In this document: positions 11,240-23,665 of the stretch, piece after piece
How positions within the stretch are numbered: position 1 is the stretch's first letter
Layout: each line of letters starts with the position of its first letter
From: Triticum aestivum
Taxonomy: Eukaryota; Streptophyta; Magnoliopsida; Poales; Poaceae
Length of the DNA: 64,000 nt
Reading direction: 5' to 3'
Assembly (NCBI RefSeq): GCF_018294505.1
Contig: NC_057807.1
Span: 171,903,498-171,967,497 of the forward strand
Program-made: the position numbers and the translations under genes
Notes under the pieces: model-generated
What the model saw: the letters and a program-made list of their open reading frames with translations, nothing else
Databases searched by the model: none
What the model was told of the DNA's origin: nothing

Positions 11240-11721
11240 TGAGGGAGTCCTGGACTAGGGGGTGTCCGGATAGCCGGACTATCATCATCGGCCGGACTCC
11301 AAGACTATGAAGATACAAGATTGAAGACTTCGTCCCGTGTCCGGATGGGACTTTCCTTGGCGTGGAAGGCAAGCTTGGCGATACGGATATGTAGATCTCC
11401 TACCATTGTAACCGACTCTGTGTAACCCTAGCCCTCTCCGGTGTCTATATAAACCGGAGGGTTTTAGTCCGTAGGACGAACAACCATTACAACAATCATA
11501 CCATAGGCTAGCTTCTAGGGTTTAGCCTCCTTGATCTCGTGGTAGATCCACTCTTGTACTACCCATATCATCAATATCAATCAAGCAGGAGTAGGGTTTT
11601 ACCTCCATCGAGAGGGCCCGAACCTGGGTAAAAACATCGTGTCCCTTGTCTCCTGTTACCATCTGCCTAGGCGCACAGTTCGGGACCCCCTACCCGAGAT
11701 CCGCCGGTTTTGACACCGACA
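11240..11721 (+). repeat. FA 3' LTR
   Basis: Begins TGAGGGAGTCC and ends CACCGACA, 482 bp, the same length as the 5' LTR. It is preceded by TTCAGGGGCTAC (11229-11239), the likely polypurine tract, which also precedes the F0 and FB 3' LTRs. It is followed by ATAGC, the near-TSD partner of ATGGC at 2631-2635. Confidence 0.92.
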
Positions 11722-11726
11722 ATAGC

Positions 11727-13376
11727 GCTCTCTACTTCGGAATTCATGGCGGAGAGCATATCTGCATCCTCTGTCGAAGGACAATTCGGCATCGGCCCCG
11801 CGTCCGCCTCCTCTCTCGAAGCCGGTTCTGGAATCCGGCTAGTGGAGGCATGATTGGAAGGATCTCCGGATATAGTCCGACTACTCTTCTTTTTGCCAGG
11901 ACACGAAGGACGTCGTTACATTTCAAACACAATAATCACAGAGCAGGTTTTTACCATACGTCTATAGCGGCGTTTCGGCCCTAACCGCCTTCCTCTTAAG
12001 CCTGCCCGATCCGGACGCCCTTTGCCGACGAGTCCCCAGGGGCTCGGCGGCGCGCTTTAACTGTTGTCTCTGCAAAAATACGACACTTCGGGTGTAAGGC
12101 ATGGCGTCAGAAAGGAGTCCCCTTCAAAGGATAGGGTTTTTTGGCTTGGCTTACACGCGATGTAGGTAGCAGTCTGAGATAGTCGGCGATAATAGGCACT
12201 GAGGCGCCGTCGCAGCCCGCCTGATAAAATATACCATTGACGAGCTCCACACTAATATCCGGATCTTCTTTGAGTCCTGGATCGTAGGCCCTTCCGGGGT
12301 CCTCTGGCTGCGTGGAGGGGCTAGAGATTCCTTCTACGGCCCTCCTCATTTCCTGCTCGAAAATATCGAGGTAAATAATCTTGACGAAGAACGCCAGAAT
12401 GAGTGAAGCGGGGGAAAGAGTGACGACTTACCCAGCTTGGGGGGTTGTACATAGAAAACCCATCCCGCGGTTTACTATGAAGGAATTCTTCTTCTTCTCC
12501 TTTATACAAATCGAACAATATCCTCACCAGAGCAGTGCCGGAGTCCGGACCCTTACGACCACAGCGGGTGGCATCATCTTCCCCGTTGTAGTGCCACATG
12601 GGCTTCCCCCGATATTGAAGTGGCTGGACTCCCCGCATTATGCATATTGCCATAACTTCGACTATTGTCAGCCCTGATTTGGCCAGTAACTTTATCCTGC
12701 TCATCAGGAAGTGTATTTCTCTGGTATCCTCCTCTTGGGGGCCTCGAGGGCGCCAACTTTAGCATGCCTTCGGTGGAGCATTACTGAACTCAGGGAGACC
12801 TGTCCGGACTGGATCCGGAAGGGGAACATCATCAACATAAAACCACTCTGAGGGCCAGTTCTCCGGTGCCTTCTTGGGAGTACCGGATAGTTATCCGGTC
12901 TCGGCGGCGCGCCATACTTCAGCTCTGCCCATCTGACATATGGATTCCCCCTGGTTGCGAGGAATGAGGCAGAACAACTTCTTCCATAACTCGAAGTGAG
13001 CCTCGCAACCCAGAAATAGTTCACAAAGGGCGACGTAGCCTGCTATATGCAGTACGGAGGCAGGGGTGAAGTTGTGCAACTGGAGACCATAGAACTCCAG
13101 GAGCTCGTGAAGGAATGGGTGGATTGGAAACCCGACGCCTCTTAGGAGATGCGGGATTGGGCATATTCGTTCCCCGGGGAATGGATTAGGAGATCTCTCC
13201 ACTTGCTCCCCGCCATTATAGGTGGCTATTCCGGCTCGGACGGGGACCATGAACGTTGGTGGGAGAAACCCTTGGGTTTGCAGCTTTATCAAACGACTTT
13301 GAGGAACTGAACACTCTTCCCAGTCACCTGGCTTGGAGCGAGGGGAATGAGAGGAAGAGCTGCGGCGACCGGCCAT
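11727..13376 (-). pseudogene. F0 antisense gene, 5' (N-terminal) part, broken
   Basis: Minus-strand ATG at 13376-13374 begins an MAGRRSSSS frame. It carries ICPIPHLLRGVGFPIHPF and LHNFTPASVLHIAGYVALCELF, clearly homologous to the N-terminal domain of the FA/FB antisense genes (VVFLPHFLRGLGFPLHPF; LAPNFILNISAFIVVCE). Downstream frames at 13024-12704, 12704-12321 and 12349-12107 include VMAICIMRGVQPLQYRGKPMW, a segment I did not find in the FA/FB versions, so the middle of the gene has diverged or been exchanged. Frames are disjoint, from introns and/or indels. The rest of the gene lies at 1495-2635, on the other side of FA. Confidence 0.7.
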
Positions 13377-13712
13377 GTTGGAATGGTTTCTTCCAGAGCA
13401 CTCAGTTGGATGCTTGCTCAAGGGAAGAGGGTGAGGTTTGGATATGAGAATCCTCTCCTCTTCAAATAAACAGTTTGCCTGCCGGACCAGGGGTGGCAAA
13501 TGCAAAAATGCCTCAGTGCCTCGTATTCGCTCGACACGTGGAGATGGTCATTATTGAAGCACAGAAGCCGAGGAGTACAACATTTATGGGAAGCCGGACA
13601 CTGTTTGTTGCAACAAGTACTTGGGAGTATCCGGAGATGGGACCCGCCTTGCAATGTCGAAGACAAACTGCGCGCTGGACTCATCGTCATTGAAGCCTGG
13701 TTCAGGGGCTAC

Positions 13713-14183
13713 TAAGGGACTCCTGGATTAGGGGGTATCCGGACAGCCGGACTATATACTTTGGTCGGACTGTTGGACTGTGAAGATACAAGACTCAAGA
13801 CTTCGTCATGTGTCCGGATGGGACTCTCCATTGCGTGGAAGACAAGCTTGGCGATCCGGATATTGTATTTCCTTCTTTGTAACCAACTCCATGTAAACCC
13901 TAGCCTTCTCTGGTGTCTATATAAACCAGAGAGTTTAGTCCTTAGAGACAGAATCATAATCATCATAGGCTAGCTTCTAGGGTTTAGCCTCTACGATCTC
14001 GTGGTAGATCAACTCTTGTACTACTCGTATCATCAATATCAATCAAGCAGGAAATAGGGTTTTACCTCCATCGAGAGGGCCTGAACCTGGGTAAACATTG
14101 TGTCCCTTACCTCCTATTACCATCAGCCTTAGATGCACAGATCGGGACCCCCTACCCGAGATCGGCCGGTTTTGACACCGATA
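13713..14183 (+). repeat. F0 3' LTR
   Basis: Begins TAAGGGACTCC and ends TTTTGACACCGATA, 471 bp. It is alignable to the FA LTR over its whole length but with many substitutions and short indels, so it is a distinct, older subfamily. The upstream 13377-13712 stretch is non-coding and ends with the TTCAGGGGCTAC polypurine motif. It is followed by X LTR sequence, with putative TSD GTCCT at 14184-14188. Confidence 0.88.
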
Positions 14184-14891
14184 GTCCTCATCGGCGTTCA
14201 TGGGAGGAGGGGCGGCGGTGCTCGAAGTGGGCGACAGGGACGCGGGCGACGACGAAGAGGAAGGTGAGGCGGCTCCAGTGAGGTGGATCCGGCGACGGTA
14301 GGGTCCGACGGCATAGGCGGCGGTGTCGGTGAGCGCCGGCGACGGGGTTGGGGTGTCGTGCCCAAACCAGTTCGGGCAGAGGGGGGTTGCGAGGAGCCAG
14401 GGGAGTGGGGGTTTTGCCTCGATCCAGATTGGATCAGGAGGGGGAGAGGGAGTGGCAATGTGGAGGAAAGTGGGGTAGTGGGACGCTAGGGTTTCGGGGG
14501 GAGTGGGGGGTTATGGAGAGAGTGGGGGCGGCTGGGCCAGGTGGGCTGGCCGGCCAGCTGGGCCAGTGGCCGTGGGGGGGAGGTTCCCCCTTTTTTGTTA
14601 GTTTTAGTTTTAGTTTTAGTTTTTCCTTTTTATCTTATTTCTTTTCTGTTTTAATTCCTTTTAAATGTTTAGGCCTTTTATAAAAAGCACGGTTCCTTCA
14701 CCATAAACACCTAGGCATTTATTTGCACACTCCGAACATTTTACTTTAATGTTTGAAATTTTTTGATGTTTGACGAAAATTCAAATTTGAAATTGAACAG
14801 TTTTGATCCAACGCGAGATTAGCAACAATAATCGAGGTGACGTGCCATCATTAGCAGAGGTTTACTGTAGCTTGATTATCCGGGCGTCACA
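14184..14891 (-). repeat. X 3' LTR, partial (interrupted by F0)
   Basis: It aligns to 56521-57233 over its full length, sharing the GCTGGGCCAGGTGGGCTGG stretch and ending GGGCGTCACA at 14891. It contains a TTTTAG-unit tandem run at about 14597-14625. The remainder of this LTR lies left of F0, outside the window. Confidence 0.85.
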
Positions 14892-17800
14892 AATCTCCTC
14901 CACTACAAGAAATCTCGTCCCGAGATTTAAGCGGTGGAGTAAGGGGGGAAAGGTGCTGGTAGCAAAAAACCTAACGAGTCTTCTCGGTCTTGACTGCCCT
15001 TTCGAAGAGGTTGATCCCTTTCATTTATGTATTCATTTCTCTGCTTCAAGTCACCATGATCAAGTCGTCATCCTTTATTCGGGATCTCCATCGTCCTACG
15101 AACACGACCAAGGGGAAAAACTCTGGAAGAACGCATCTCCACAAAGCTGGGCATCTAACGGTGAACTCATTGGGAAATACACAAGGTAGCCCACGAGTTG
15201 TATTTCAGTGAATTCGTTGAGTGCAATATACGATGGTACCAAAGTTTCAAACGGGTAGGAAATCATTTGATGACTAGACAGAAGCTGGAATGGGGGTTTG
15301 AACAACGAGATTAACATGGTGTTTGATTCCAGGATGATTAATGGTATAGCATTTAGCTCGTGAATCACATACAAAGCCACGTGCAAAGGATACATTAGAA
15401 TCCGGGTTGTAAGGAAGAGTCAAGTTTCGATCCAGTGGACCTGTGGGTTATGGGCCCACCATGTGGGTTGAAAGTAGGAAGGGCGGTGACATCTTGCACA
15501 GCCGCGATAGGGAGGCATGTCAGTGAATAGCTTGTCAGCTATGCCGGCAACAATGTCGGTACCAAGGACGGGGAACGAAGGGAGCAATTTTCCTGCTTGT
15601 TGAACGAGGCCAACCAATTGACAAAGTTATCACCCATCGGTGGTTATCAGAATGTCATCAACAATAGTAACATGATCTTACAGTTAGAATGGTACAAGGT
15701 GCTTACCTAAGCAAGGAATTATCTCTGCTAAGTTAAGTCAGATTACAGGAAATGTTAAACAAAAGAATGGAAAGGAAAATGCGATTATCAGATTAAACAG
15801 AACGATGGAAAGGAAAATTGTGATTACACACAATTATTAGGAGTATATCCTTCCCATGGTCAAGCAGAACATGGCATACAGGGTAGGAGAGCAAGTACCC
15901 AACCATTCAGATAAAGAGGCATGGATTAATCAAGATGTTACCCATACAATGGTGTTTGGATAACTAACCAAGAAACATTTAGCATCGTGCCTCCAATGTT
16001 CTTGTTGATGAGTGGGGTATCATAGTCATGCTTCGAGGTAGCAATGATATGGTGTTTTAATCAAGGGCCGGACTTTGGATACACAAATGATCCATCAAGA
16101 GCAACTTATAAAATAAGTCCTACAATTTCCTCCAGGAAGAATAGTTATCCTTGTAAAAGAAATCATAATCATAGGTCCTCCAGCCAGGGGTGCTAGGCAT
16201 GACATCATATTACCGGGTCATCTAAGGACCAACATCATAACTCCTGGAAAGTTGTCCAACCATCATATTTGACATAAATTCAGATCTGATTCGTGTCGTG
16301 ATACCTCAGACTCAGGATGTCCGAGAAGAAAAGGTGCAATACAAATCGACAAAATCACATTGCAAGATTCTCGGGAAATGAACTATGGGAGCGGGTTCCT
16401 GAAACAATAGTTCATCATTAAACCAAGGAGGGGATGAGGAAGTGGTTGATGGGCTCAGCGACAATTCATCGAGAATTCCAAACGGATGGATTTCCACAAT
16501 AATGTGAACAAGAAGATGACACTTGTCAATTCAAATGATATAATGTTGTATGCTTGAGGAAAACATACACCATCAATCATTAGTTGGAAGGTGTGCCCGA
16601 AATATGACCTTAGGCAACAAGATCAATGTTAGAGTGACGATTCAATAACCAACAGTCTAAGAACGAACTGTTGATTGTTAACTTCAAAGCAATAGGGTTG
16701 CTAGAAGTACAGAACTCAAACAACATCATTAGCATAAAAACAACACGAGGACCAAGGAAGAATGGTGATGGTGAGAAGTATCATCATACCGAGAAATTTC
16801 TAAGAGGTGGAACAATTCCCCACAACATTCTCGACAGAAAAGACAGTAATACTTCAAGGAAAAACACCACACTAGCTGGAGAGCAAGTTGTATTCATAAT
16901 GTTGACAAGTTCGCGATGAAAGGAATTCAAGGGTGTTGTCGATGATAATAAAAATCATTGAGGGCAAGGAGGGTATTTCTCATCATGAACACAGTTCACA
17001 TATCGGAAGAAGTCAAAGTGTTGAAGGTGATCCGAAACATTTGCCGGGAGGTTTCAAGAGGATGCAATCAAACAACAATGGCAACAAGCAAGGGAATGAC
17101 AAAGTGGCAAGTTATAGGATCAATATATAAGATGCAAGCTCTGAACCAAAGTTGCCTTTCAAGACAAGCAACATGATATTGAAAGCTCGAAGTAAGTCAT
17201 GCTCACACACTGAAGAATTCATGCACCAGAGAAGGATGAGGTAGCACAGTCAAAGATAGCAAGACCAGGATGTAGCCGATAGTCTAGGAATGACTAGATT
17301 GAGTTCAGAATTTCCTAGTAAAAATACTAGGGGTATTAGATTTGTAGTGTGAAATAATTTCACTAGTCAGTGTCCTCGGTTGATAACAACCCAGAACCCG
17401 TAGAGTGATTATGACAAGGAAAGACATTACTTCAACAAGGGTAGTAAGATGTGGTGAAATGGCAAGACATCTCTGAGATACCAGGGGGTAATACTCGAAG
17501 GTAGAACATGATAGAAGTAGAACCGGGTCATCGACCTATGACAGTAGATACTTCAACCTTGCCAAAAATAAATGAGGCACTGGAATGAATTCCCATCAGA
17601 TATATTAGATCAGGATAGCATGGTCGGAACCATAACTGTAAGGAATCAATTTCAAGAATACCGAAAGAATCATACAGCTGGATAATCATTTTGCAAGAAG
17701 CTTCCGAGACGGTCTACATCATTTTCATGGGCATGAACACAAAGTTCAAGGTCGACTCCCACTTCTTTAATGCATATAATTTCATTCACCTCTCGCTTTG

Positions 17801-19080
17801 ATAAAACTGTAGTGTTGGAAATTTATCTGGTAGAACACCGGAAGAGTATGACTTGTGAAAACTTTTAGGTTCTCACGGATTAGGGGAAGGCATAGGTTCA
17901 ACCCATCGGGCATCTTAGTAACATATACCACAAGTTCCAAAAGTAAATACACAAGCTCGAAAGCAGAGCATGGTTGGCTGAGCAGAGGATACAATTTACC
18001 AATGGCATTATGTATCAGGGGAAGAACTCACAAGGTGATTGGATATGAAGGACACTGTCAGACAAAAATCCGACAATGGATCGGGCGATCCACAACGGAG
18101 CTGATGTGAGTATCGGTACTCACTCAAAGGAAGAAAGAATGCAGAGGCATCAGATTCAAGAATCACCTGATTAGTCTGATGCATAAATAGAAAGAAATTA
18201 TGGTTTCCAAAACGAAGGATCAGAAGCAGACGCTCTGATCAAGGATGGATAAGTTGAAAACACTTAGTTGGACAATCAATAAAGGTTTGAATTGCCGAGA
18301 ACCAACTCATATCAGGAATGATGTCTGAGTTGGAAAGATAACTTTAAAAAGGATAACCTAATGACTGCGTGCGTACGCACATATTGAAACAATAGGCTCA
18401 AAATGACTAAGACAAGGGATGTTATCAAGGACTACTAGTCATATGGAATTAACCATAATGCAAGCAGGCACGAATTTCAAGAATAACAAGCTGCAGAGGA
18501 TTTTCGAAAGATCGAAAATATTCCGAAGAATTTTGTGAGTCACATGAACAATTGAGAAGAACGGATCCTTGATAAATGTGAGAAAAACACCGTAAGGGTT
18601 TTCATGCGAAATAAAACTGCAAGACAATAAACTCAAAGGATTCTTAGGGCAAATGGAGAATAGTTTGAGGCATCTTGTAACAACAAGAGCGACGAGAAAT
18701 GATCAAGAGAATGACAAGTGCATGCAGATATCCATAGGGATATATCGATGGCAGTGAATTGCCAAGGCGATGAGCACAAGGGTCTCGGGAAAATATCGAG
18801 GGATATCCTCAGAATCTTCTGACGAAGAAGGTTATCTTCCGGAATGAGGGCTCTCCAGGAGGAATAGTTACGAGAACCTAGAGTTAGAATTAGCAAAACC
18901 ATTTAACCCGAATAGAAGAGAGATTAGAGTCCCAGAGTATAGACGAGGAGTAAAAGATCCTAATACCACCCAATGGCGACGTGGGCCCGTAGGACACAAA
19001 ACCATGTTAATAAAAGTTTTGTAGTGACTAGACTCGACTTCGACCAAGGAGTGTGGAAAGGGGATTCCTACAGGCAGTCA
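14892..19080 (-). other. X internal domain, non-coding
   Basis: About 4.2 kb without a supported gene; the open frames are short and unlike retroelement proteins. The + strand is purine-rich, so the element's sense strand is pyrimidine-rich, as in the Y internal domain. Next to the 3' LTR, 14894-14928 reads on the minus strand as ATCTCGGGACGAGATTT followed by a GTAGTGGAGGAGATT polypurine tract. The same motif sits next to the Y and Z 3' LTRs. In Tekay/Del chromoviruses this motif lies at the end of the integrase frame (from memory). Confidence 0.65.
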
Positions 19081-19092
19081 ACTCTGATACCA
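19081..19092 (-). other. X primer binding site (initiator tRNA-Met type)
   Basis: The minus strand reads TGGTATCAGAGT, one base short of the plant initiator tRNA-Met complement TGGTATCAGAGC, three bases from the LTR edge at 19096. It fixes the orientation of X as minus strand. Confidence 0.85.
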
Positions 19093-19095
19093 ACT

Positions 19096-22002
19096 TGTGA
19101 CGCCCCTGATTCAATCGTACACCAATCATGCACGCAAATGTGTACGATCAAGATGAGGGACTCACAGGAAGATATCACAACACAACTCTAAAGGTAAAAA
19201 TAAGTCATACAAGCATCATATTACAAGCCAGGGGCCTCGTGAGCTCGAATACAAGTACTCGAACATAAACGAGTCAGCGGAAGCAACAATATTTGAGTAC
19301 AGACATAAGTTAAACAAGTTGCCATAAGATAGCTAGCACAAACTGGGATACATATCGAAAGAGGGGCAGGCCTTCTACCTGGGATCCTCCTAAACTACTC
19401 CTGGTCGTTTCAGCGGCCTGCATGTAGTGGTAGGCACCTCCAGTGTAGGAGTCATCATCGACGGTGGCGTCTGGATCCTGTGCTCCAACGTCTGGTTGCG
19501 GTATCCGAGAAGAAAAGGAAAAAGGGGGAAAAGAGGGAGCAAAGCAACCGTGAGTACTCATCCAAAGTACTCGCAAGCAAGGATCTACACTACATATGCA
19601 TGGGTATATGTGTAAAGAGGCAATATCGATGGACTGAACTGCAGAATGCCAGAATAAGAGGAGGATAGCTAGTCCTATCAAAGACTACGCTTCTGGCAGC
19701 CTCCGCCTTGCAGCATGTAGAAGAGAGTAGATTGAACTCCTCCAAGTAGCATCACATAGCATAATCCTACCCGGCGATCCTCCCCTCGTCGCCTTGTGGG
19801 AAAGCGATCACCGGGTTATCTCTGGAACTTTTCTGGGTGTGTTTTATGAAGTATCCGGTTCTAGTCGTCATAAGGTCAAGGTACAACTCCAGGTCGTCCT
19901 TTTACTGAGGGACACGGCTATTCGAATAGATAAACTTCCCTGCAGGGGTGCACCACATAACCCAACACGCTCGATCCCCTTTGGCCGGACACACTTTCCT
20001 GGGTCATGCCCGGCCTCAGAAGATCAAAATGTCGCAGCCCCACCTAGGCACAATAGAGAGGTCAGCACGCCGGTCTAAATCCTATGCGCGCAGGGGTCTG
20101 GGCCCATCGCCCATTTGACACCTGCACGTTGCGTGGGCGGCTAGAAGCAGACCTAGCCCCCTTAATACAAGAGCAGGCTTACGGTCCAATCCGGCGCGTG
20201 CCGCTCAGTCCCTGACGTCACGAAGGCTTCGGCTGATACCACGACCCCGAGTGCCCATAACTGTTCCTTCGTAGGTTGTTAGTGCGTATAGGCCAGTGGC
20301 CAGACTCAGATCAAATACCAAGATCTCATTAAGCGTGTTATTATGAAGTAACCATGAACGCTGACCAAGGCCAGGCCCACCTCTCGCCTAGGTGGTCTCA
20401 ACCTGCCCTATCGCTCCGCCACAAAGATCCACACAGAGGGCCGTCGGGACAAACGTCCTTTCAGCTCCAATCCATGAATCACTCGCGGGTACTCAACGAG
20501 CCGTCCCGACTTTAGTCACCATCTGTATAGTATGTATATATGTATAGTATATACCCGTGATCACCTCCCGAGTGATCACGGCCCGATAGTATATCAAGGC
20601 AGACTGACAAGAATGTAGGGCCAATGATGATAAACTAGCATCCTATACTAAGCATTTAGGATTGCGGGTAAGGTATCAACGATTGTAGCAACAATGACAT
20701 GATATGCAACAGAATAGGAGTAACAGAACAGTAACATGCTACACTACTCTAACGCGAGCAGTAGAGAGAAGAATAGGTGATATCTGGTGATCAAGGGGGG
20801 CTTGCCTGGTTGCTCTGGCAAGGAGGGGTCGTCAACTCTGTAGTCGTACTGGGTAGCAGCAGCGTCAGTCTCGTAGTCTGCCAAAGAGGAGGGGGGGAGA
20901 AACAATAAATATAATGCAAACATAAGCATGACGAAGCAATACTTGACAATGAGCGGTGCTAGGTGTGCCCTAACGCGGTAGTAGGTGGTACCGGCGAAAG
21001 GGGGAAACATTCGGGAAAGTATCCCTGGCGTTTCGCGTTTTCGGACAAATGAACCGGAGGTGAAATGTTGCAGGTTGGCTATGCTAGGGATGCGTGGCGG
21101 ACGAACAGGCTGCATATTCGGATTCGTCTCGTCATTGTGAGCAACTTTCATGTACAAAGTTTTTCCATCTGAGTTACAGATTATTTTATATTAATTTTTA
21201 AAGTTTTAATTCATTTTTGGAATTAACAGATTTAATTTAAATAAAAACAGGTTTACTGCATCAGCATGATGTTAGCAGCCAACAGTGTGTTCGACTAGGT
21301 CAACTAACGTGTGGGTCCCGGTTGTCATAGACTACTAACTAATTAACAGTTAGTTATTTTAGTTAGCGGGCTAATTAAGTTTAAATAGTTATCTAAACAG
21401 AATTAATTAAGTTAACTAATTGATTCATTGGTTTTCTTTTTTTAATCTTTTTAACAGGGGTTGGGCCCCTCTCGTCATTGACCCAGCCCAACTGGGGCAG
21501 GGAAACGGGTGCTGGGCGCCGTGTTATCGGGCGGAGCCCCGGGGGTGCGGGTGTGGCCGGAGTGGAGCCCCGGGGCACTGGACGCAGGATCGAGCGGCGA
21601 GCTGGGCGGAGGTGTCGCAGGCGCGGAAGGCTGACGCGGCCGCGACATGGCAAGGCGAGCTGGAGCAGGGAGTTGCACAGGGCAGGGCGCGCCAGCGGGC
21701 GGAGGGCGCGAGGGCCGGCGGTGATGCGGCGGCGCGGCCGTGGGCGCGAACGGGCGAAGCCCAGAGGGTGCAGGCCGGCGCGACAGCGCGCATGAGCGCG
21801 GCCAGGGCGCAGCCCGGCCGCGGTATCTGAATGGGTAGGGGGAGTGCGAGGAGAGGGGGCGGCCAGGGTCAGGCGCGGGCACGGCCTGGCTAAACATAGC
21901 ACGGGCAAGGCGACGCGTACGAGCACATGGCATGGCGCGCGAGGAGCAGAGCAAGGCAAGCGCCGGCAAGAGGGGACGGGGAGGAGGAGGACCGGGGTCC
22001 TT
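19096..22002 (-). repeat. X 5' LTR, part 1 (U5-side)
   Basis: Starts TGTGACGCCCC. It includes a long low-coding stretch and a very GC-rich region from about 21460 to 22000. It is cut at 22002 by Y; TSD copies are TCCTT (21998-22002) and TCCTC (56521-56525), one mismatch. The LTR continues at 56521. Confidence 0.82.
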
Positions 22003-23329
22003 TGTATCGCCCCGGATACAACTTTCCATATTCGTAACTTCAACTCTTGCCTTTTCCGGAGATGCGATATGATATTTCCTTCGTTGTTGGGTTTTTGTCT
22101 TTTGTTTTGCATTTTCTTCATGTCATGCATCTCATCTCATAGCATCATGCGCATTGCATCTGCATGTTTTCATAAAGCTTGCACCCGTTCTTAGTTGTCG
22201 CGCCCCCTTGCTTTCTTTGACCGTTCCGAGACCAATCGGGTTTTTGATTCCCTCTTGACCGTGACCACCTAACCTCTCTTGCCAGCTCACAGCCCCCTCG
22301 AGCGCGCGTCCGAAACTTCCCTGAACCCAGATCGGACTATCATTACCGTTGGGTCCGGATCATCCCCAAACATCTATAAAACATCTTCGTTTTCTTATTT
22401 GGACTCCCTAGCCTTTTTATTCGTGTCCGTCCGATTGCGATCGGAGGGACGAGGTAGCCCCTAACTTAATCCGTGATGTATATATTCATCCACCCCTAGT
22501 CCATTTTGGCAAACCCTAAAAATACTCTCCCTTATCCCGTCGCGCCGCCGCCACTAGCTCCACTCTACCGCCTCCTTCCTCGGGATCCTCCCGATTCAAC
22601 CGCAGCCAACCAGCACCAGCCACTTCTCGCCATCGATCCATCCTGCATCCACATCGTTTCTCCCGCCAACCAACCAATGCCATGCCCCGCTTCCTTTCTC
22701 CTCCTCCCTGTCTCGCCCGGTGCCCGATTTGCATCGCGCGCCCCTGCATTCGTTCCTCGCTGCAGCCAGCCTCCCCGAGCTCCTAGCGCCAGCACGCCTC
22801 TTGTGCACTTGTCCTCCTCTCGATCTGGAGCTCCCGAGCGAGTGCTCCTCCACCATTGTGCGACACCGACAATCACCAGAACCAGGCCGCCTTCCCTGCC
22901 CTCCTCTCTCTTCGTCGCTCCCTCTCTGTCTCTCTACTCTCTCATGGTATCTCTCTCTCTCTCTATGCCCTTCGCAGGTCGACGTCGCCGGCCATCTCCG
23001 CCGCCCTTGCCCGTTCCGGCCGGATCCCGCCGGTTGGGCCCCGTCCCCGGCCACCGATGCCCTCGCCGAAGACCACCTGCGCCGCTGCCAAGTCCCCGCG
23101 TCGTCGTCCTCGCCCTGATTCCCGTTGCTGCGCCAAGTCCCTCGCCCTGATTCCCGTTGCTGCGCCAAGCCGCCGCCCTGGAGCTTCTCCGCCACCAGCG
23201 CCCTTATTCAACGCCCCAAGTCCCTCCATGAACGCCCGTCGTCAGTGTCGCCTCGACCCTGCCTTTCCTCCTCGAGCTCGTCCCTCGAGCACGACGCAGG
23301 TCCATCGCCCACGGCCCCGACCTCGTCCC

Positions 23330-23652
23330 TGTTGCCTCTAGACTCTCTAAAACATAGCACACACGAGATATTTTGCGCAGCGAGCTTACAACTGCTTTTT
23401 TGCTTTCTTCTCCTTTTATTCCTTAACAGAAACGATCTTGCCGCGGTTCCAGCGCTCCGACTGGATCGTGCCATACCACGATCGAGCACTTGGTCCACGA
23501 CGAGCTACAACTCCTCCCAGATCGCACGAGCGCGTCTTGCGGGAGAGACCAACTAACCTGACGAAAAGGAAAAGCTAACTGAACTTATCTGCTAACTGAA
23601 CTAACTGAAACTTAAACTGAACCTGCTAGCTAACCTAGCTTATTGTGCAACA
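23330..23652 (-). repeat. Copia 3' LTR
   Basis: On the + strand it begins TGTTGCCTCTAGAC and ends TTGTGCAACA; it lies downstream of pol, so it is the 3' LTR. The polypurine tract follows directly at 23653-23664 (minus strand TTAGGGGGAGTT). Confidence 0.95.
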
Positions 23653-23664
23653 AACTCCCCCTAA
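23653..23664 (-). other. Copia polypurine tract
   Basis: The minus strand reads TTAGGGGGAGTT immediately before the 3' LTR (TGTTGCACAA). It would prime plus-strand DNA synthesis. Confidence 0.8.
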
Positions 23665-23665
23665 G

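Larger units (their letters stand above)
2636..11721 (+). mobile_element. FA: young non-autonomous Fatima-like Gypsy element
   Basis: This is a complete element of about 9.1 kb with two 482-bp LTRs (2636-3117, 11240-11721) that differ at about 11 positions by eye count. Near-TSDs flank it (ATGGC/ATAGC). Internally, gag-protease on the + strand ends at 6457. A non-coding spacer follows, then an antisense multi-exon gene (10685-7667). No reverse transcriptase, RNase H or integrase is present, so mobility would need enzymes supplied in trans. FB has the same architecture. At an assumed 1.3e-8 substitutions per site per year, 2.3% LTR divergence would mean roughly 0.9 million years. Confidence 0.9.
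1..14183 (+). mobile_element. F0: older Fatima/Tat-like Gypsy LTR retrotransposon, 5' part outside window
   Basis: This element occupies 1-2635 and 11727-14183 and is interrupted by FA at 2636-11721. On the + strand it carries the end of integrase. On the minus strand it carries a diverged antisense gene, and it ends in a 471-bp LTR. The flanks of FA match as a near-TSD (ATGGC at 2631-2635, ATAGC at 11722-11726), so the two halves were one element. Its LTR and antisense gene are recognisably related to FA and FB but clearly more diverged, so I infer an older subfamily. The name Fatima is from memory of wheat repeats and is not verified. Confidence 0.8.

Noticed and set aside
14597..14625. TTTTAG tandem run as a telomere-like repeat
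   Set aside because: The unit is not the plant telomere TTTAGGG and the same run is weaker in the other X LTR; it is a short LTR microsatellite.
21393..22130. Long frames on both strands in the GC-rich end of the X LTR
   Set aside because: Several frames overlap in all phases with Arg/Pro/Ala-rich output, and the longest minus frames cross the X/Y junction, so they cannot be a real gene.
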